64,000 bases of DNA from Planobispora rosea (GTDB taxonomy: Bacteria; Actinomycetota; Actinomycetes; Streptosporangiales; Streptosporangiaceae): the NCBI RefSeq assembly GCF_014648175.1, contig NZ_BMQP01000025.1, positions 1 through 64,000 on the forward strand, given 5' to 3'. The notes beneath the pieces were generated by a model that was given only the letters and a program-made list of their open reading frames with translations, was not told the origin of the DNA and ran no database searches. A program made the translations under genes and the position numbers. Below, one piece after another: positions 41,922-50,265 of this stretch (position 1 is its first letter; the number at the start of each line of letters is the position of its first letter).

Positions 41922-43580
41922 ATGCCGCACAGCAGTCCCGATCTGGCCCGGCTGGCCATGACCGTGCTCCAGCCCGGCTTCGACGGCACCGCCCCGCCCG
42001 GCTGGCTGCGCCGCGCCCTGGGCGAGGGCCTCGGCGGGGTCGTGCTGTTCGCCAGGAACCTGGTCGATCCCGCCCAGACGGCCGGGCTCGTCGCGGCACT
42101 GCGAGCGGAGAGCCCGGCCATGGTCGTCGCGGTCGACGAGGAGGGCGGGTCGGTCACCCGGCTGGAGGCCGGGACCGGCAGCTCGTTCCCGGGCAACCGG
42201 GCGCTGGGCGTGGCCGACGACACCGGGCGGACCGAGGGGGTCGCCCGGGCGATCGGCCGCCTCCTGGCCGCCGCGGACATCACCCTGGACTACGCCCCCG
42301 TCGCGGACGTCAACGCGAACCCGGCCAACCCGGTGATCGGCGTGCGCTCCTTCGGCCCCGACCCGGCGCTCGCCGCCCGCCACACCGCCGCATGGGTACG
42401 GGGACTGCAGGGCGCGGGGGTGGCCGCCTGCGCCAAGCACTTCCCCGGCCACGGCGACACCGTCACCGACTCCCACCTCGCCCTGCCGGCCGTGCACGCC
42501 TCCCTCGACGTGCTCCGCGAGCGCGACCTGCCGCCGTTCCGCGCGGCGCTGGCGGCCGGGGTCCGGGCGGTGATGTGCGGCCACCTGCTGGTCCCCGCGC
42601 TCGACCCGGACGCCCCCGCCACGCTGAGCCGCCGGATCCTGACCGGCCTGCTCCGCGAGGAGCTGGGCTTCGACGGCATGCTGGTCACCGACGCCATCGA
42701 GATGCGCGCCGTGGCCGCCCTCCACCCGCCCGGCGAGATCGCGGTCCGCGCGCTGGCCGCAGGCGCGGACGCGATCTGCACGGGGGTCTCCTCCCCCGGC
42801 GGTGAGAACGTCCACGAGCTGCGCGACGCGATCGTCGAGGCGGTGCACGCGGGACGGCTCCCCGAGGAGCGCCTGGCCGAGGCCGCCTCCCGCGTCCTGG
42901 CCCTGGCCGCCTGGCACGCCGGGCGGGCGGACCTCCGCAGCGCCCCGGGCTCCGGCTCCGAGGACGGGGCGGAGGGGGTGGCCCTCGGCCTGGAGGCCGC
43001 CCGCGCGGCCGTGCGGATCGTCGTCCCCGGGCCTGCCGCGACCGCGGCCACCGCCAGGACCACCGTGATGACTGAGACCATTGAGATCGCTGAGACCGCT
43101 GAGACCGCTGGGACTACGGGGACCCCGGCGACCGCGGAAGCGGACGGCGCGTTCCGGGGAGCGGAGCCGGGGATCGACGGGTCTCCCCCTCCCCCTCCCC
43201 CTCCCCCGCTCCCGGCTCCGCCGTTCGTCGTCGACATCGCCCCCCGTCCCAACCTCGCCGCCGATCCGGCCACTCCCACCGGCCTGCTGGGCGCGCTGCG
43301 CGAGACGCTGCCCGGCACGGCCGGGCACACCGTCACCGCCCGGGAGCCCGAGCTGCCCGCCCTGCCGGACGGCCGGCCGGTCGTGCTGGTCGTCCACGAC
43401 GCCGGGCGGCGCCCTTGGGTCCGGGAGGCGCTGGCCCGGGCCGTACGGCTCCGGCCCGACGCGATCGTTGTGGAGACCGGGATTCCCGATGAGCCGGTCG
43501 GAGCGGTATATGTCACCACGCATGGTGTCTCCCGGGCTTCCGCCCGTGTGGTCGCGCGCTGGCTGACCGGTGGCAAATAA
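41922..43580 (+). CDS. nagZ: Beta-N-acetylglucosaminidase, GH3 (NagZ)
   Basis: A 552-residue cytoplasmic GH3 enzyme that removes GlcNAc from muropeptides. VVAVDEEGGSVTRL (68-81), KHFPGHGDTVTDSH (172-185, with the His/Asp pair acting as general acid/base) and nucleophile Asp257 in VTDAIEM are intact. NagZ proteins are usually about 350 residues. Here residues 330-552 form an extra domain joined by an acidic Thr-rich linker and a run of eight prolines encoded by a CCCCCT repeat. ATG at 41922 with GGGAAGG eight bases upstream. The following RpiR-type gene is probably co-transcribed. Confidence 0.9.
   Translation: MPHSSPDLARLAMTVLQPGFDGTAPPGWLRRALGEGLGGVVLFARNLVDPAQTAGLVAALRAESPAMVVAVDEEGGSVTRLEAGTGSSFPGNRALGVADDTGRTEGVARAIGRLLAAADITLDYAPVADVNANPANPVIGVRSFGPDPALAARHTAAWVRGLQGAGVAACAKHFPGHGDTVTDSHLALPAVHASLDVLRERDLPPFRAALAAGVRAVMCGHLLVPALDPDAPATLSRRILTGLLREELGFDGMLVTDAIEMRAVAALHPPGEIAVRALAAGADAICTGVSSPGGENVHELRDAIVEAVHAGRLPEERLAEAASRVLALAAWHAGRADLRSAPGSGSEDGAEGVALGLEAARAAVRIVVPGPAATAATARTTVMTETIEIAETAETAGTTGTPATAEADGAFRGAEPGIDGSPPPPPPPPLPAPPFVVDIAPRPNLAADPATPTGLLGALRETLPGTAGHTVTAREPELPALPDGRPVVLVVHDAGRRPWVREALARAVRLRPDAIVVETGIPDEPVGAVYVTTHGVSRASARVVARWLTGGK
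43185..43207. repeat. CCCCCT microsatellite in nagZ
   Basis: Three CCCCCT units and a further CCCCC encode the proline run between the two domains of NagZ. Slippage by one unit changes linker length by two residues without a frameshift. Slippage within a C run would break the frame. Confidence 0.7.
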
Positions 43581-43680
43581 GCTGATCCCTACATGGAAGG
43601 GTGGAATCGGTGGACCAGCACGGCGTTCCCGCCGGGCGCCACGCTTCCACGACCGGAGACCATCGTCACGAGGGTTGCGC

Positions 43681-44580
43681 ATGACTGAGAACGAAGGCCC
43701 CAGCCCGACGAACCTCGTGGCGACGATCCGGGCGGTCCTGCCCTCGCTCACCCCCGCCGCCCAGGCCATCGCCGCCCGCATCCTCGACGATCCGGGAATG
43801 GTGGCCCGCAGCACCATCACCGAGTTCAGCGCGGTCTCCGGGACCAGCGAGGCCACCATCGTGCGCACCGCCCGGGCCCTCGGCTTCGCCGGATACTCCC
43901 AGCTGCGCTTCGCGCTGGCCGCGGCGGTCGCCAGCCGGGCCCCCGAACGGCTGGTCCCCGGCGACCTGGCGCCCGACGACCCGCTCACCGACGTGATCGC
44001 GAAGGTGACGCGGGCCGAGTCGGAGGCGCTGGCCGACACCGCCGCGCAACTCTCCCCCGACACGCTGGACGCCGTCGTGGGGGCGGTGTCCGCCGCCCGG
44101 CGGGTGGACGTCTACGGGGTCGGCGCGTCGGGCCTGGTGGCGATCGACATGGCGCAGAAGCTCATGCGCATCGGCCTGTCCGGTCACGCCTTCACGGACG
44201 CGCACCTGGCGGTCACCAGCGCCGCGCTGGTCCGGGAGGGCGACGTGGTGGTCGGCGTGAGCTGCACCGGCGAGACCTCCGACGTGCTGGGACCGGTACG
44301 CGTCGCGCGCAAGGCCGGGGCCACGACCGTGGCGATCACCAACAACCCGCGCTCGTCCCTGGCCGAGCTGGCCGACCACGTCCTCATCTCCGCGGGCCGG
44401 GAGACCGCCTTCCGCCCCGGCGCGCTGGCCAGCCGGATCAGCCAGCTGCTGATCGTCGACTGCGTCTTCGTCGGGGTCGCCCAGCGCACCTTCGAGACCT
44501 CGGACGCCGCCCTGCGGGCCACCCGTGACGCCCTGGACGGGTTTCTGGCCGACTCTCCCCGCCGGGGCCGGTCCTCCTGA
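43681..44580 (+). CDS. RpiR-family (MurR-like) regulator with SIS domain
   Basis: A 299-residue regulator. The HTH_6 domain at about residues 10-85 (STITEFSAVSGTSEATIVRTARALGFAGYSQLRFAL) is followed by a sugar-isomerase (SIS) domain (about 130-260; VYGVGASGLVAIDMAQKL and SCTGETSD) that binds phosphosugars. Beside nagZ and in a region with murQ it is likely to sense MurNAc-6-P or GlcNAc-6-P and control salvage genes, as MurR does in E. coli. ATG with GAGGG eight bases upstream. Confidence 0.88.
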   Translation: MTENEGPSPTNLVATIRAVLPSLTPAAQAIAARILDDPGMVARSTITEFSAVSGTSEATIVRTARALGFAGYSQLRFALAAAVASRAPERLVPGDLAPDDPLTDVIAKVTRAESEALADTAAQLSPDTLDAVVGAVSAARRVDVYGVGASGLVAIDMAQKLMRIGLSGHAFTDAHLAVTSAALVREGDVVVGVSCTGETSDVLGPVRVARKAGATTVAITNNPRSSLAELADHVLISAGRETAFRPGALASRISQLLIVDCVFVGVAQRTFETSDAALRATRDALDGFLADSPRRGRSS

Positions 44581-44627
44581 ACCGCCCCCGCCGTACTGCC
44601 CCGGGAGGAATCCGGGACCGCCGGCGG

Positions 44628-45101
44628 TCAGCCCCGCCGCGCGTGCCACCAGGCGAACGCCTCGGGCAGCACGACGGGCGCCCAGCGGGGCAGCTTCAGG
44701 CCCGCCATCTCGGCTTCGTGCATGAAGCGCGCCTCGCTGACCTCCTCACCGTCCGGGACGATCTCGCCGCCCAGGAGCGCGCAACCGTACACCGTGATCA
44801 CGTAGGAGGTCTGGTCGCCGTTCAGATAGTGGACCCGGAACTCCGGCCCGCCGTGGACGCCGATGATACCGAGCGGCTCCACCGCGAGGCCGACCTCCTC
44901 GCGGACCTCGCGGACCAGGGCGTCGGCGGGGTGCTCGTCCGGCTCGACCAGGCCGCCCGGGGGAGCCCACACGCCGCTCTCGTGGCACGCCATGAGGAGG
45001 CGGCCGTCGTCGTCGAACACGCAGGCGCTCACCGACGGGAGGACCATGAGGTCGTGCCCGACGCGGGCACGCAGCGAGGCGAGATACTCGGGGATCGGCA
45101 T
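44628..45101 (-). CDS. NUDIX hydrolase
   Basis: A 157-residue pyrophosphohydrolase with a complete Nudix box at 50-72 (Gly50, Glu56, then REVREEVGL). It hydrolyses a nucleoside diphosphate linked to another group, with Mg2+. The surrounding VWAPPGG and YVITVYGCALLGGEI strands are typical of the fold. ATG at 45101. Specificity unknown. Divergent from the sigma factor gene. Confidence 0.88.
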   Translation of the reverse strand: MPIPEYLASLRARVGHDLMVLPSVSACVFDDDGRLLMACHESGVWAPPGGLVEPDEHPADALVREVREEVGLAVEPLGIIGVHGGPEFRVHYLNGDQTSYVITVYGCALLGGEIVPDGEEVSEARFMHEAEMAGLKLPRWAPVVLPEAFAWWHARRG

Positions 45102-45193
45102 GCTACCGGCGGGGGCTCGGGAAACGGATCACAGGCCCAGCCTAGCGGTGTCCGGCCCGGCGGACGGGCGGGATCCGGCGAGCAGGCCCGCCG

Positions 45194-45225
45194 GCCTCAC
45201 ACTCCGGCGCCCTGTCTCGTCGGAC
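45194..45225 (+). promoter_or_regulatory. ECF41-type promoter of the sigma factor gene
   Basis: GCCTCACA (45194-45201), 16 bases, then CGTCGGAC (45218-45225), 39 bases before the sigma factor start codon. ECF41 sigma factors recognise TGTCACA...CGTC. The same two octamers with the same spacing occur at 46276. Confidence 0.65.
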
Positions 45226-45263
45226 AGATGAAGGCGGTTGCGACGGAGGGAAGACGGCACACC

Positions 45264-46223
45264 ATGACCACCCCATCCGAGCCGGGCCACCCCCGGCTCG
45301 ATCCGAGCCTGAGCGCGGTCGTCAGCGAGCGGCGCCAGCTGACCAATCTCGCCTACCGGCTCCTCGGTTCCCTGTCCGACGCCGAGGATGTCGTCCAGGA
45401 GACCTACGCCCGCTGGTACGCCATGTCCCGGCAGCAGCAGGAGGCCATCGAGTCCCCCGGCGCCTGGCTGACGACGGTCGCCAGCCGCGTCTGCCTCGAC
45501 CTGCTCGGTTCGGCCCGCGCCCGGCGCGAGCGCTACGTGGGCGAATGGATCCCCGAGCCGCTGCCCGACCGCACGGAGTGGATCACCGGGCGTCCGGGCG
45601 GCTCCACGGCCGACCCGGCCGACCCGGCTGACCGCGTCACCCTCGACGAGTCGATCAGCATGGCCTTCCTCGTCGTGCTGGAGTCGATGACCCCGGCCGA
45701 GCGCGTGGCGTTCGTCCTGCACGATGTCTTCCGCTACTCCTTCGCCGAGGTGGCCGAGATCGTCGGCCGTACCCCGGCGGCCTGCCGCCAGCTGGCCTCC
45801 TCGGCCCGCCGGCGCATCCGCGCATCCCGGGCCTCCCCGGCTCCGGCGGCCCGGCGCGCCGACGTCATCAGGGACTTCAGGCAGGCGTGGGAGACCAAGG
45901 ACGTCGGCGCCCTCATCGGCCTGCTCGCCCCCGACGTCACGATGATCTCCGACGGCGGCGGTCTCGCCGGCGCCGCCCTCCACCCAATCGAAGGCGGCGA
46001 GCAGATCGTGCGCTACGCCCTGGCCATCGCGGGCATGGCGCCCGACCTGACGCTCCTGGAGCGTACGGTCAACGGCCAGCCCGGTCTGGTGGCCCAGCGC
46101 AACGGCGTCACCGTGTCGGTGATGGCGTTCGAGATCGCAGACGACCGGATCACACGCATCTGGACGGTACGCAACCCCGACAAGCTCAGGCCGTGGACGG
46201 CCGGGCCGCAGGACATCCCGTAG
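45264..46223 (+). CDS. ECF41-type RNA polymerase sigma factor
   Basis: A 319-residue ECF sigma factor: sigma-2 at about 25-90 (YRLLGSLSDAEDVVQETYARWY), sigma-4 at about 130-188 (ERVAFVLHDVFRYSFAEVAEIVGRT), and a SnoaL-like C-terminal extension with the ECF41 motifs DGGG (230-233), VNGQPG (269-274) and NPDKLR (304-309). In this group the fused domain replaces a separate anti-sigma factor. ATG with GGAGGGAAG upstream. It probably drives its own gene and the following membrane gene through matching promoters. The usual ECF41 neighbour, a carboxymuconolactone decarboxylase-like or oxidoreductase gene, is not seen. Confidence 0.9.
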   Translation: MTTPSEPGHPRLDPSLSAVVSERRQLTNLAYRLLGSLSDAEDVVQETYARWYAMSRQQQEAIESPGAWLTTVASRVCLDLLGSARARRERYVGEWIPEPLPDRTEWITGRPGGSTADPADPADRVTLDESISMAFLVVLESMTPAERVAFVLHDVFRYSFAEVAEIVGRTPAACRQLASSARRRIRASRASPAPAARRADVIRDFRQAWETKDVGALIGLLAPDVTMISDGGGLAGAALHPIEGGEQIVRYALAIAGMAPDLTLLERTVNGQPGLVAQRNGVTVSVMAFEIADDRITRIWTVRNPDKLRPWTAGPQDIP

Positions 46224-46275
46224 TTCCGCCCCGGACGGCGGAACGGCGCGGCCGGGGATGCGGGGGCGGCGCGTC

Positions 46276-46307
46276 GCCTCACATTCCCGGCGGCTGTTCC
46301 GTCGGAC
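46276..46307 (+). promoter_or_regulatory. Second ECF41-type promoter
   Basis: GCCTCACA (46276-46283), 16 bases, then CGTCGGAC (46300-46307), identical in both octamers and spacing to the sigma factor's own promoter. The next start codon is 69 bases downstream. Confidence 0.65.
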
Positions 46308-46376
46308 TACCGGGACACCCTCCGGCGCACAGCCCGCCGCCGTCCCCAGCCGTCCGCACCAGTCAAGGAGTCACCC

Positions 46377-46790
46377 GTGTTCCTCCGTGCCGCGATCGCC
46401 CTGCAGACCCTGGCCCTCTTCTCCACTCCGGTCACCGCCGGGCTGCTGCTGTCCACGCCCAGCGGGCACACGTTGCACAGCGCGTCGTCGTACGGGGTGT
46501 TCGTCGCGACGGTGCTGCACCTGGTCACCGCGGTCCTGGTGTGGCGGCCGGGCGGCGGCTCGCCCAGGCCCATCCTGCACGCGGCCGGGTTCCTGGGGCT
46601 CGTCCTGGCGCAGGTGGCGCTGGGCATCGCGGGTCTGAAGACCCTGCACATCCCCCTGGGCGTGCTGCTGTTCGGCCTGAGCCTCCTTCAGCTCAGCCGG
46701 GTCTGGGCCGGCCGCCGCGTCGAGGCGCCCGCCGCGGACCGGAGGGACGACGAGGTTCACGCGATGTCCGGCCGACCTGACCGCCCGTGA
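46377..46790 (+). CDS. Four-helix membrane protein, likely ECF41 target
   Basis: A 137-residue protein with about four membrane segments (near 5-25, 40-57, 66-85 and 88-107) and a polar C-terminus. Histidines lie in or near the helices (GHTLHS, VLHLV, ILHAAG, TLHIP), recalling small haem-binding four-helix proteins, but I cannot assign a family. GTG with AAGGAG six bases upstream. Preceded by a promoter matching that of the sigma factor, so expression should depend on the ECF41 sigma. Confidence 0.7.
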   Translation: MFLRAAIALQTLALFSTPVTAGLLLSTPSGHTLHSASSYGVFVATVLHLVTAVLVWRPGGGSPRPILHAAGFLGLVLAQVALGIAGLKTLHIPLGVLLFGLSLLQLSRVWAGRRVEAPAADRRDDEVHAMSGRPDRP

Positions 46791-46876
46791 GCTGAGCACG
46801 GCGTCCAGGGGCCGGATGCGGCGACGCGCCCATCGTGATCAGGCCCCATCGCGATCAGGCGTCCCCGGGTGCCCGC

Positions 46877-47863
46877 TCAGTGCGCCGCGTCCAGGCGGGC
46901 GCGCTGGTCCTCCGTCAGCTCCAGCTCCACCGCGGCCAGGTTCTCCTCCAGCTGCGCCACCGAGGACATCCCGACCAGCGGGATCACCGGCAGCTCCCCG
47001 CCGATCTGCCAGGCCAGCACCACCTGGTTCGCGGTCGCCCCCGTCTCCTCCGCGACCTCGCGCAGCACCGCCAGCCGGGCGGGCGTGCCCGGGTGGTCGT
47101 AGTCCGGCGGGAGCTGCTTGTCCCGGCGGGTGTAGACGCCGTGGAGCAGCGGCGAGTAGGCCACCAGGGTCAGGCCGGGCTCGGCCCGCAGGTAGCTCCG
47201 GAGCTCGGCTCCGGCGTGGCCGAGGCTGCCGTCGGGGAAGAGCGGCTCGGGCATGTCGGAGCGTGCCCGGAGGTAGCTGTGCTGGTACTGCAGGACCTCG
47301 TAACCGGGCAGCCCGGCCGCCACGGCGAGGGCGCGGGCCCGCTCCACCCGCCAGATCGCGTGGTTGCTCACCCCGAGCAGGCCGACCGTCCCCTCCGCCA
47401 CCAGTTCGGCGAAGCCCTCGACGGTCTCGCCCGGCGGGACCGTCCGGTCCTCGATGTGCGCGTACAGCAGGTCGATCTTGTCCACCCCGAGCCGCTCCCG
47501 GCTGCGCTCGGCGGACTCCCGGATGACCTTGGCCGACAACCCCTCCGCGTTGTCGACGTAGCTGGTCCCGGGCGCGAGCGGCCGCGCCCCCAGCTTGGTC
47601 GCGATGACGACCTCGTCGCCGACGCCGCGGCTCCGCCGCCACCGGCCGAGCAGTTCCTCACTCTGCCCGCCCTGACCGCCGTCGACCCAGAAGGCGTAGT
47701 TGTCGGAGGTGTCGATGAACGTCCCGCCGGCCTCGACGTAGCGGTCGAGGATGGCGAAGGACGTCTTCTCGTCGGTCACCGACCCGAACAGCATCGCGCC
47801 GAGGGCGAGCACGCTCACCTCGCGGCGGGTCTTCGGATCGGTGCCAATAGTGCGATATTTCAT
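46877..47863 (-). CDS. Aldo/keto reductase
   Basis: A 328-residue NADPH-dependent reductase of the AKR superfamily. The catalytic tetrad is Asp51, Tyr56, Lys90 and His136 (FIDTSDNYAF, IATKLG, LLYAHIED). GLLGVSNHAIW and the C-terminal VIPLVGMSSVAQLEENL bind the cofactor. Cytoplasmic, likely acting on aldehydes. ATG with GGGAG six bases upstream. Its promoter has the 19-base spacing and dyad of MerR-controlled promoters. Confidence 0.9.
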   Translation of the reverse strand: MKYRTIGTDPKTRREVSVLALGAMLFGSVTDEKTSFAILDRYVEAGGTFIDTSDNYAFWVDGGQGGQSEELLGRWRRSRGVGDEVVIATKLGARPLAPGTSYVDNAEGLSAKVIRESAERSRERLGVDKIDLLYAHIEDRTVPPGETVEGFAELVAEGTVGLLGVSNHAIWRVERARALAVAAGLPGYEVLQYQHSYLRARSDMPEPLFPDGSLGHAGAELRSYLRAEPGLTLVAYSPLLHGVYTRRDKQLPPDYDHPGTPARLAVLREVAEETGATANQVVLAWQIGGELPVIPLVGMSSVAQLEENLAAVELELTEDQRARLDAAH

Positions 47864-47907
47864 TGTTTACTCCCGTTCGCGCCCGTCGTCTCCGGGCCTC
47901 GGACAGG

Positions 47908-47938
47908 AGTCTGGGACGTGGAGCGCGCTCCAGGTCAA
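47908..47938 (-). promoter_or_regulatory. MerR-type promoter and operator of the aldo/keto reductase
   Basis: On the minus strand TTGACC (47938-47933), a 19-base spacer containing the perfect 14-base palindrome TGGAGCGCGCTCCA (47932-47919), then CAGACT (47913-47908). The long spacer with a centred dyad is the hallmark of MerR-family activation. No MerR gene is in the window. Confidence 0.65.
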
Positions 47939-47963
47939 GCCCCGGAGCCGGTGGCGCCTCCGT

Positions 47964-48959
47964 TCAGGGACGGGCGGAGGAGACGACCTCCGCGATGGCG
48001 CCGACCACCAGGTCCCGCCGGGCGAGGTGGACGTAGTGCTCGTCGGTGTCGGCGAGCACGTACCGGCCCCGGCCGGACAGCTCCGCCAGGGACTCGTGAA
48101 CCCCCGGCGGGCCCCCGGCGCGGGCGGCGATCACCACGACGGGCATGTCCCCCCACGCTCCGGGGCGCTCGGTGGCGTGGACCTGGCGGGTGCTGGCGGG
48201 CAACGACTCCGCCTCCCGGGCCGCCGCCGCCAGCGAGCCGGGTCCGTAGACGACCGGCGCGTGCTCGCGGCCCGGCCCCGTGGCGGTGTCCGGCAGCAAC
48301 CAGCCCCTGGCCCAGCGGACGAGGCCGAGCCGGGCGGCCAGGCCGTACAGGCGCGTCTGGGCGGTCATCAGCGGGACGCTCGCCTCGATGGCGGCGTCCG
48401 ACGTCCCGGACGCGTCGCTGACGTCCACCAGGACCATTCCCGCGACCTTGCCGGGGTGACGGTCGGCGAGCAGGCGCACGACGTGGCCCCCGTAGGAGTG
48501 GGCGGCCAGGACGAACGGCCCGCTCTCACCGCTGCGTTCCAGCAGGGTGTGCAGTTCGCCGGCCGCCCGGCTCGCGTCCCGGGGCCCGGGGCCGGGCTCG
48601 CTCCAGGCGTACCCGGCGCGGTCGTAGGCGCACGCCCGGACCGAACGGGCGGCCAGGGCGGAGCGCACGCCCGCCCAGGTGGTGGAGGACTCGCCCCATC
48701 CGGCGTCGAGCAGGACGGTCGGACCGCCCGATCGGGGGCCCTCGCAGTGCAGGTGGAGCCGGTGGCCGCCGACGTCGACGAGCCTGCCGGGCATCGGATG
48801 CCGGGTGCCGTCCCCCGCCGCCGCGACGGTCTCGGCCCCGCATCCGGCCCCCGCCAGGAGGAGCAGTACGGCCGCCGCCCCGCCCGCGATCCGGGCCGCC
48901 CTGCGCAGCCGTCCCTTCCCTCCGGACCGTTTCCGGCCGCCGGTTTTCCTCGTCCCCAT
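47964..48959 (-). CDS. Secreted or lipid-anchored alpha/beta hydrolase
   Basis: A 331-residue protein. A basic N-terminus and a hydrophobic stretch ending LLLLAGAGCG suggest a lipobox with Cys at about 40. The hydrolase domain has LLDAGWGESSTTW, the nucleophile elbow AHSYGGHV (Ser about 154), a likely catalytic Asp in VVVIAARAGG or nearby, and His in DTDEHYVHL. Expected outside the cell. ATG at 48959, poor ribosome binding site. Substrate unknown. Confidence 0.78.
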   Translation of the reverse strand: MGTRKTGGRKRSGGKGRLRRAARIAGGAAAVLLLLAGAGCGAETVAAAGDGTRHPMPGRLVDVGGHRLHLHCEGPRSGGPTVLLDAGWGESSTTWAGVRSALAARSVRACAYDRAGYAWSEPGPGPRDASRAAGELHTLLERSGESGPFVLAAHSYGGHVVRLLADRHPGKVAGMVLVDVSDASGTSDAAIEASVPLMTAQTRLYGLAARLGLVRWARGWLLPDTATGPGREHAPVVYGPGSLAAAAREAESLPASTRQVHATERPGAWGDMPVVVIAARAGGPPGVHESLAELSGRGRYVLADTDEHYVHLARRDLVVGAIAEVVSSARP

Positions 48960-49179
48960 GTATCCGATCCCCGTGTGATGTCGGCTGACGGTGGAGGGAG
49001 CCGGCGCCCGCCGTGGCGGGGTGCCGTCCCTCCCGGCGATCAGGTTTCCATCGGGGCCCCGCCGGGCGGATCGGCCCTCGGACCGACCTCGCGGGCCCGC
49101 CGGACCGGGAGCGCGGAGATCCGGGATGCGACCCGGGGATGACCCGCCTCCACCGGAAGGACGATCGGGGGGGCCGTGC

Positions 49180-50265
49180 TCAGGTCAGGCGCAGGGCCTC
49201 GGCGGCGACGGCGTGGCGCAGGGCCCGGATGCCGGGACGGCCGCGCAGGGGGTGGACGTTGTTGGTCAGCAGGACGACGGTCAGCGCGCGGGCGGGATCG
49301 ACGACGAGGGAGGTGCCGGTGAAGCCGGAGTGGCCGTAGGCGCCGGGCAGCGGGCCGGTGATGGCGGGGTCGCCGATCCGCACACCGAGCCCGTGGCGGA
49401 AGCCGTCGCCCTCGATCCCCTGGTCGCGGGTCATCTCCGCGACGGTGTCCGGGCGCAGGACGGGCTCTCCCCCGGTGCGCAGCGTCTCGGCGAAGCGGAG
49501 CAGGTCTCCCGCCGTGGAGAAGATCCCGGCGTGCCCGGCGACGCCGCCCAGGCCGTACGCGGTCTCGTCGTGGACCTCGCCCCGCACGCACCCGGGGCGG
49601 GAACGCTCGGCCTTGTACTCGGTGGCGACGGTCCGGGACAGCAGCGGCCCGCCGGGCCGGTAGACGGTGTCGGCCAGGCCCAGCGGACCGGTGACGCGGG
49701 AGCGGACCAGCACATCGAGGGGCGCTCCCCCGGCGAGCTCGGCCACCCGGCCCACGGTGATCATCCCGACGTCGGAGTAGAGGTAGCGCTCTCCGGCGGC
49801 GTGCAGCGGCGCGGTGGACAGCACGCACTCCATGCGGGCGGCGTGGACCTCGGGCCCCTCCCCGGGGATCTCCCGGTCGGCCCGGCGGCCGGGCGGCAGG
49901 CCCGCCGTGTGGGTGAGCAGGTGCCGGAGGGTGATCTCCGGGTGCCCGCCGTAGCAGGCGGGCAGCAGGCCGGCGACGGGCTCGTCGAGGCCGACGAGCC
50001 CGTCCTCGGCCAGGGACAGCACGACGGCCGTCGTGAACAGTTTGGTGACCGAGGCGAGGTCGAAGAGCGAGTCGTGCCGGACGGGCGGGCGCTCGGGCAG
50101 GAGCTCCTCCGACACCCCGGCATACCGTACGGCCTCGCCCACCGCGGCGACGGCGGCCACCCGCCCGCCCACGGCGACCGCCGCCACCGCGGCCGAGCAC
50201 ACCCCGGGCACGGCGTCCGCCAGGACGCGCTCCAGCGCGGAACAGGCCGCGGGCGGATCAGCCAC
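49180..50265 (-). CDS. Class C beta-lactamase-like serine hydrolase coupled to murQ
   Basis: A 361-residue penicillin-binding-fold hydrolase: SVTK (Ser72-Lys75), Tyr163 in YSD, and YGHSGFTG as the third motif near 318. No signal peptide, so it is cytoplasmic, which is unusual for beta-lactamases but normal for the group linked to murQ (YbbE of Bacillus). A role in trimming imported muropeptides or related amides is inferred. The GTG start lies inside the murQ end (eight-base overlap), with GAGGGGG seven bases upstream. Confidence 0.85.
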   Translation of the reverse strand: MADPPAACSALERVLADAVPGVCSAAVAAVAVGGRVAAVAAVGEAVRYAGVSEELLPERPPVRHDSLFDLASVTKLFTTAVVLSLAEDGLVGLDEPVAGLLPACYGGHPEITLRHLLTHTAGLPPGRRADREIPGEGPEVHAARMECVLSTAPLHAAGERYLYSDVGMITVGRVAELAGGAPLDVLVRSRVTGPLGLADTVYRPGGPLLSRTVATEYKAERSRPGCVRGEVHDETAYGLGGVAGHAGIFSTAGDLLRFAETLRTGGEPVLRPDTVAEMTRDQGIEGDGFRHGLGVRIGDPAITGPLPGAYGHSGFTGTSLVVDPARALTVVLLTNNVHPLRGRPGIRALRHAVAAEALRLT

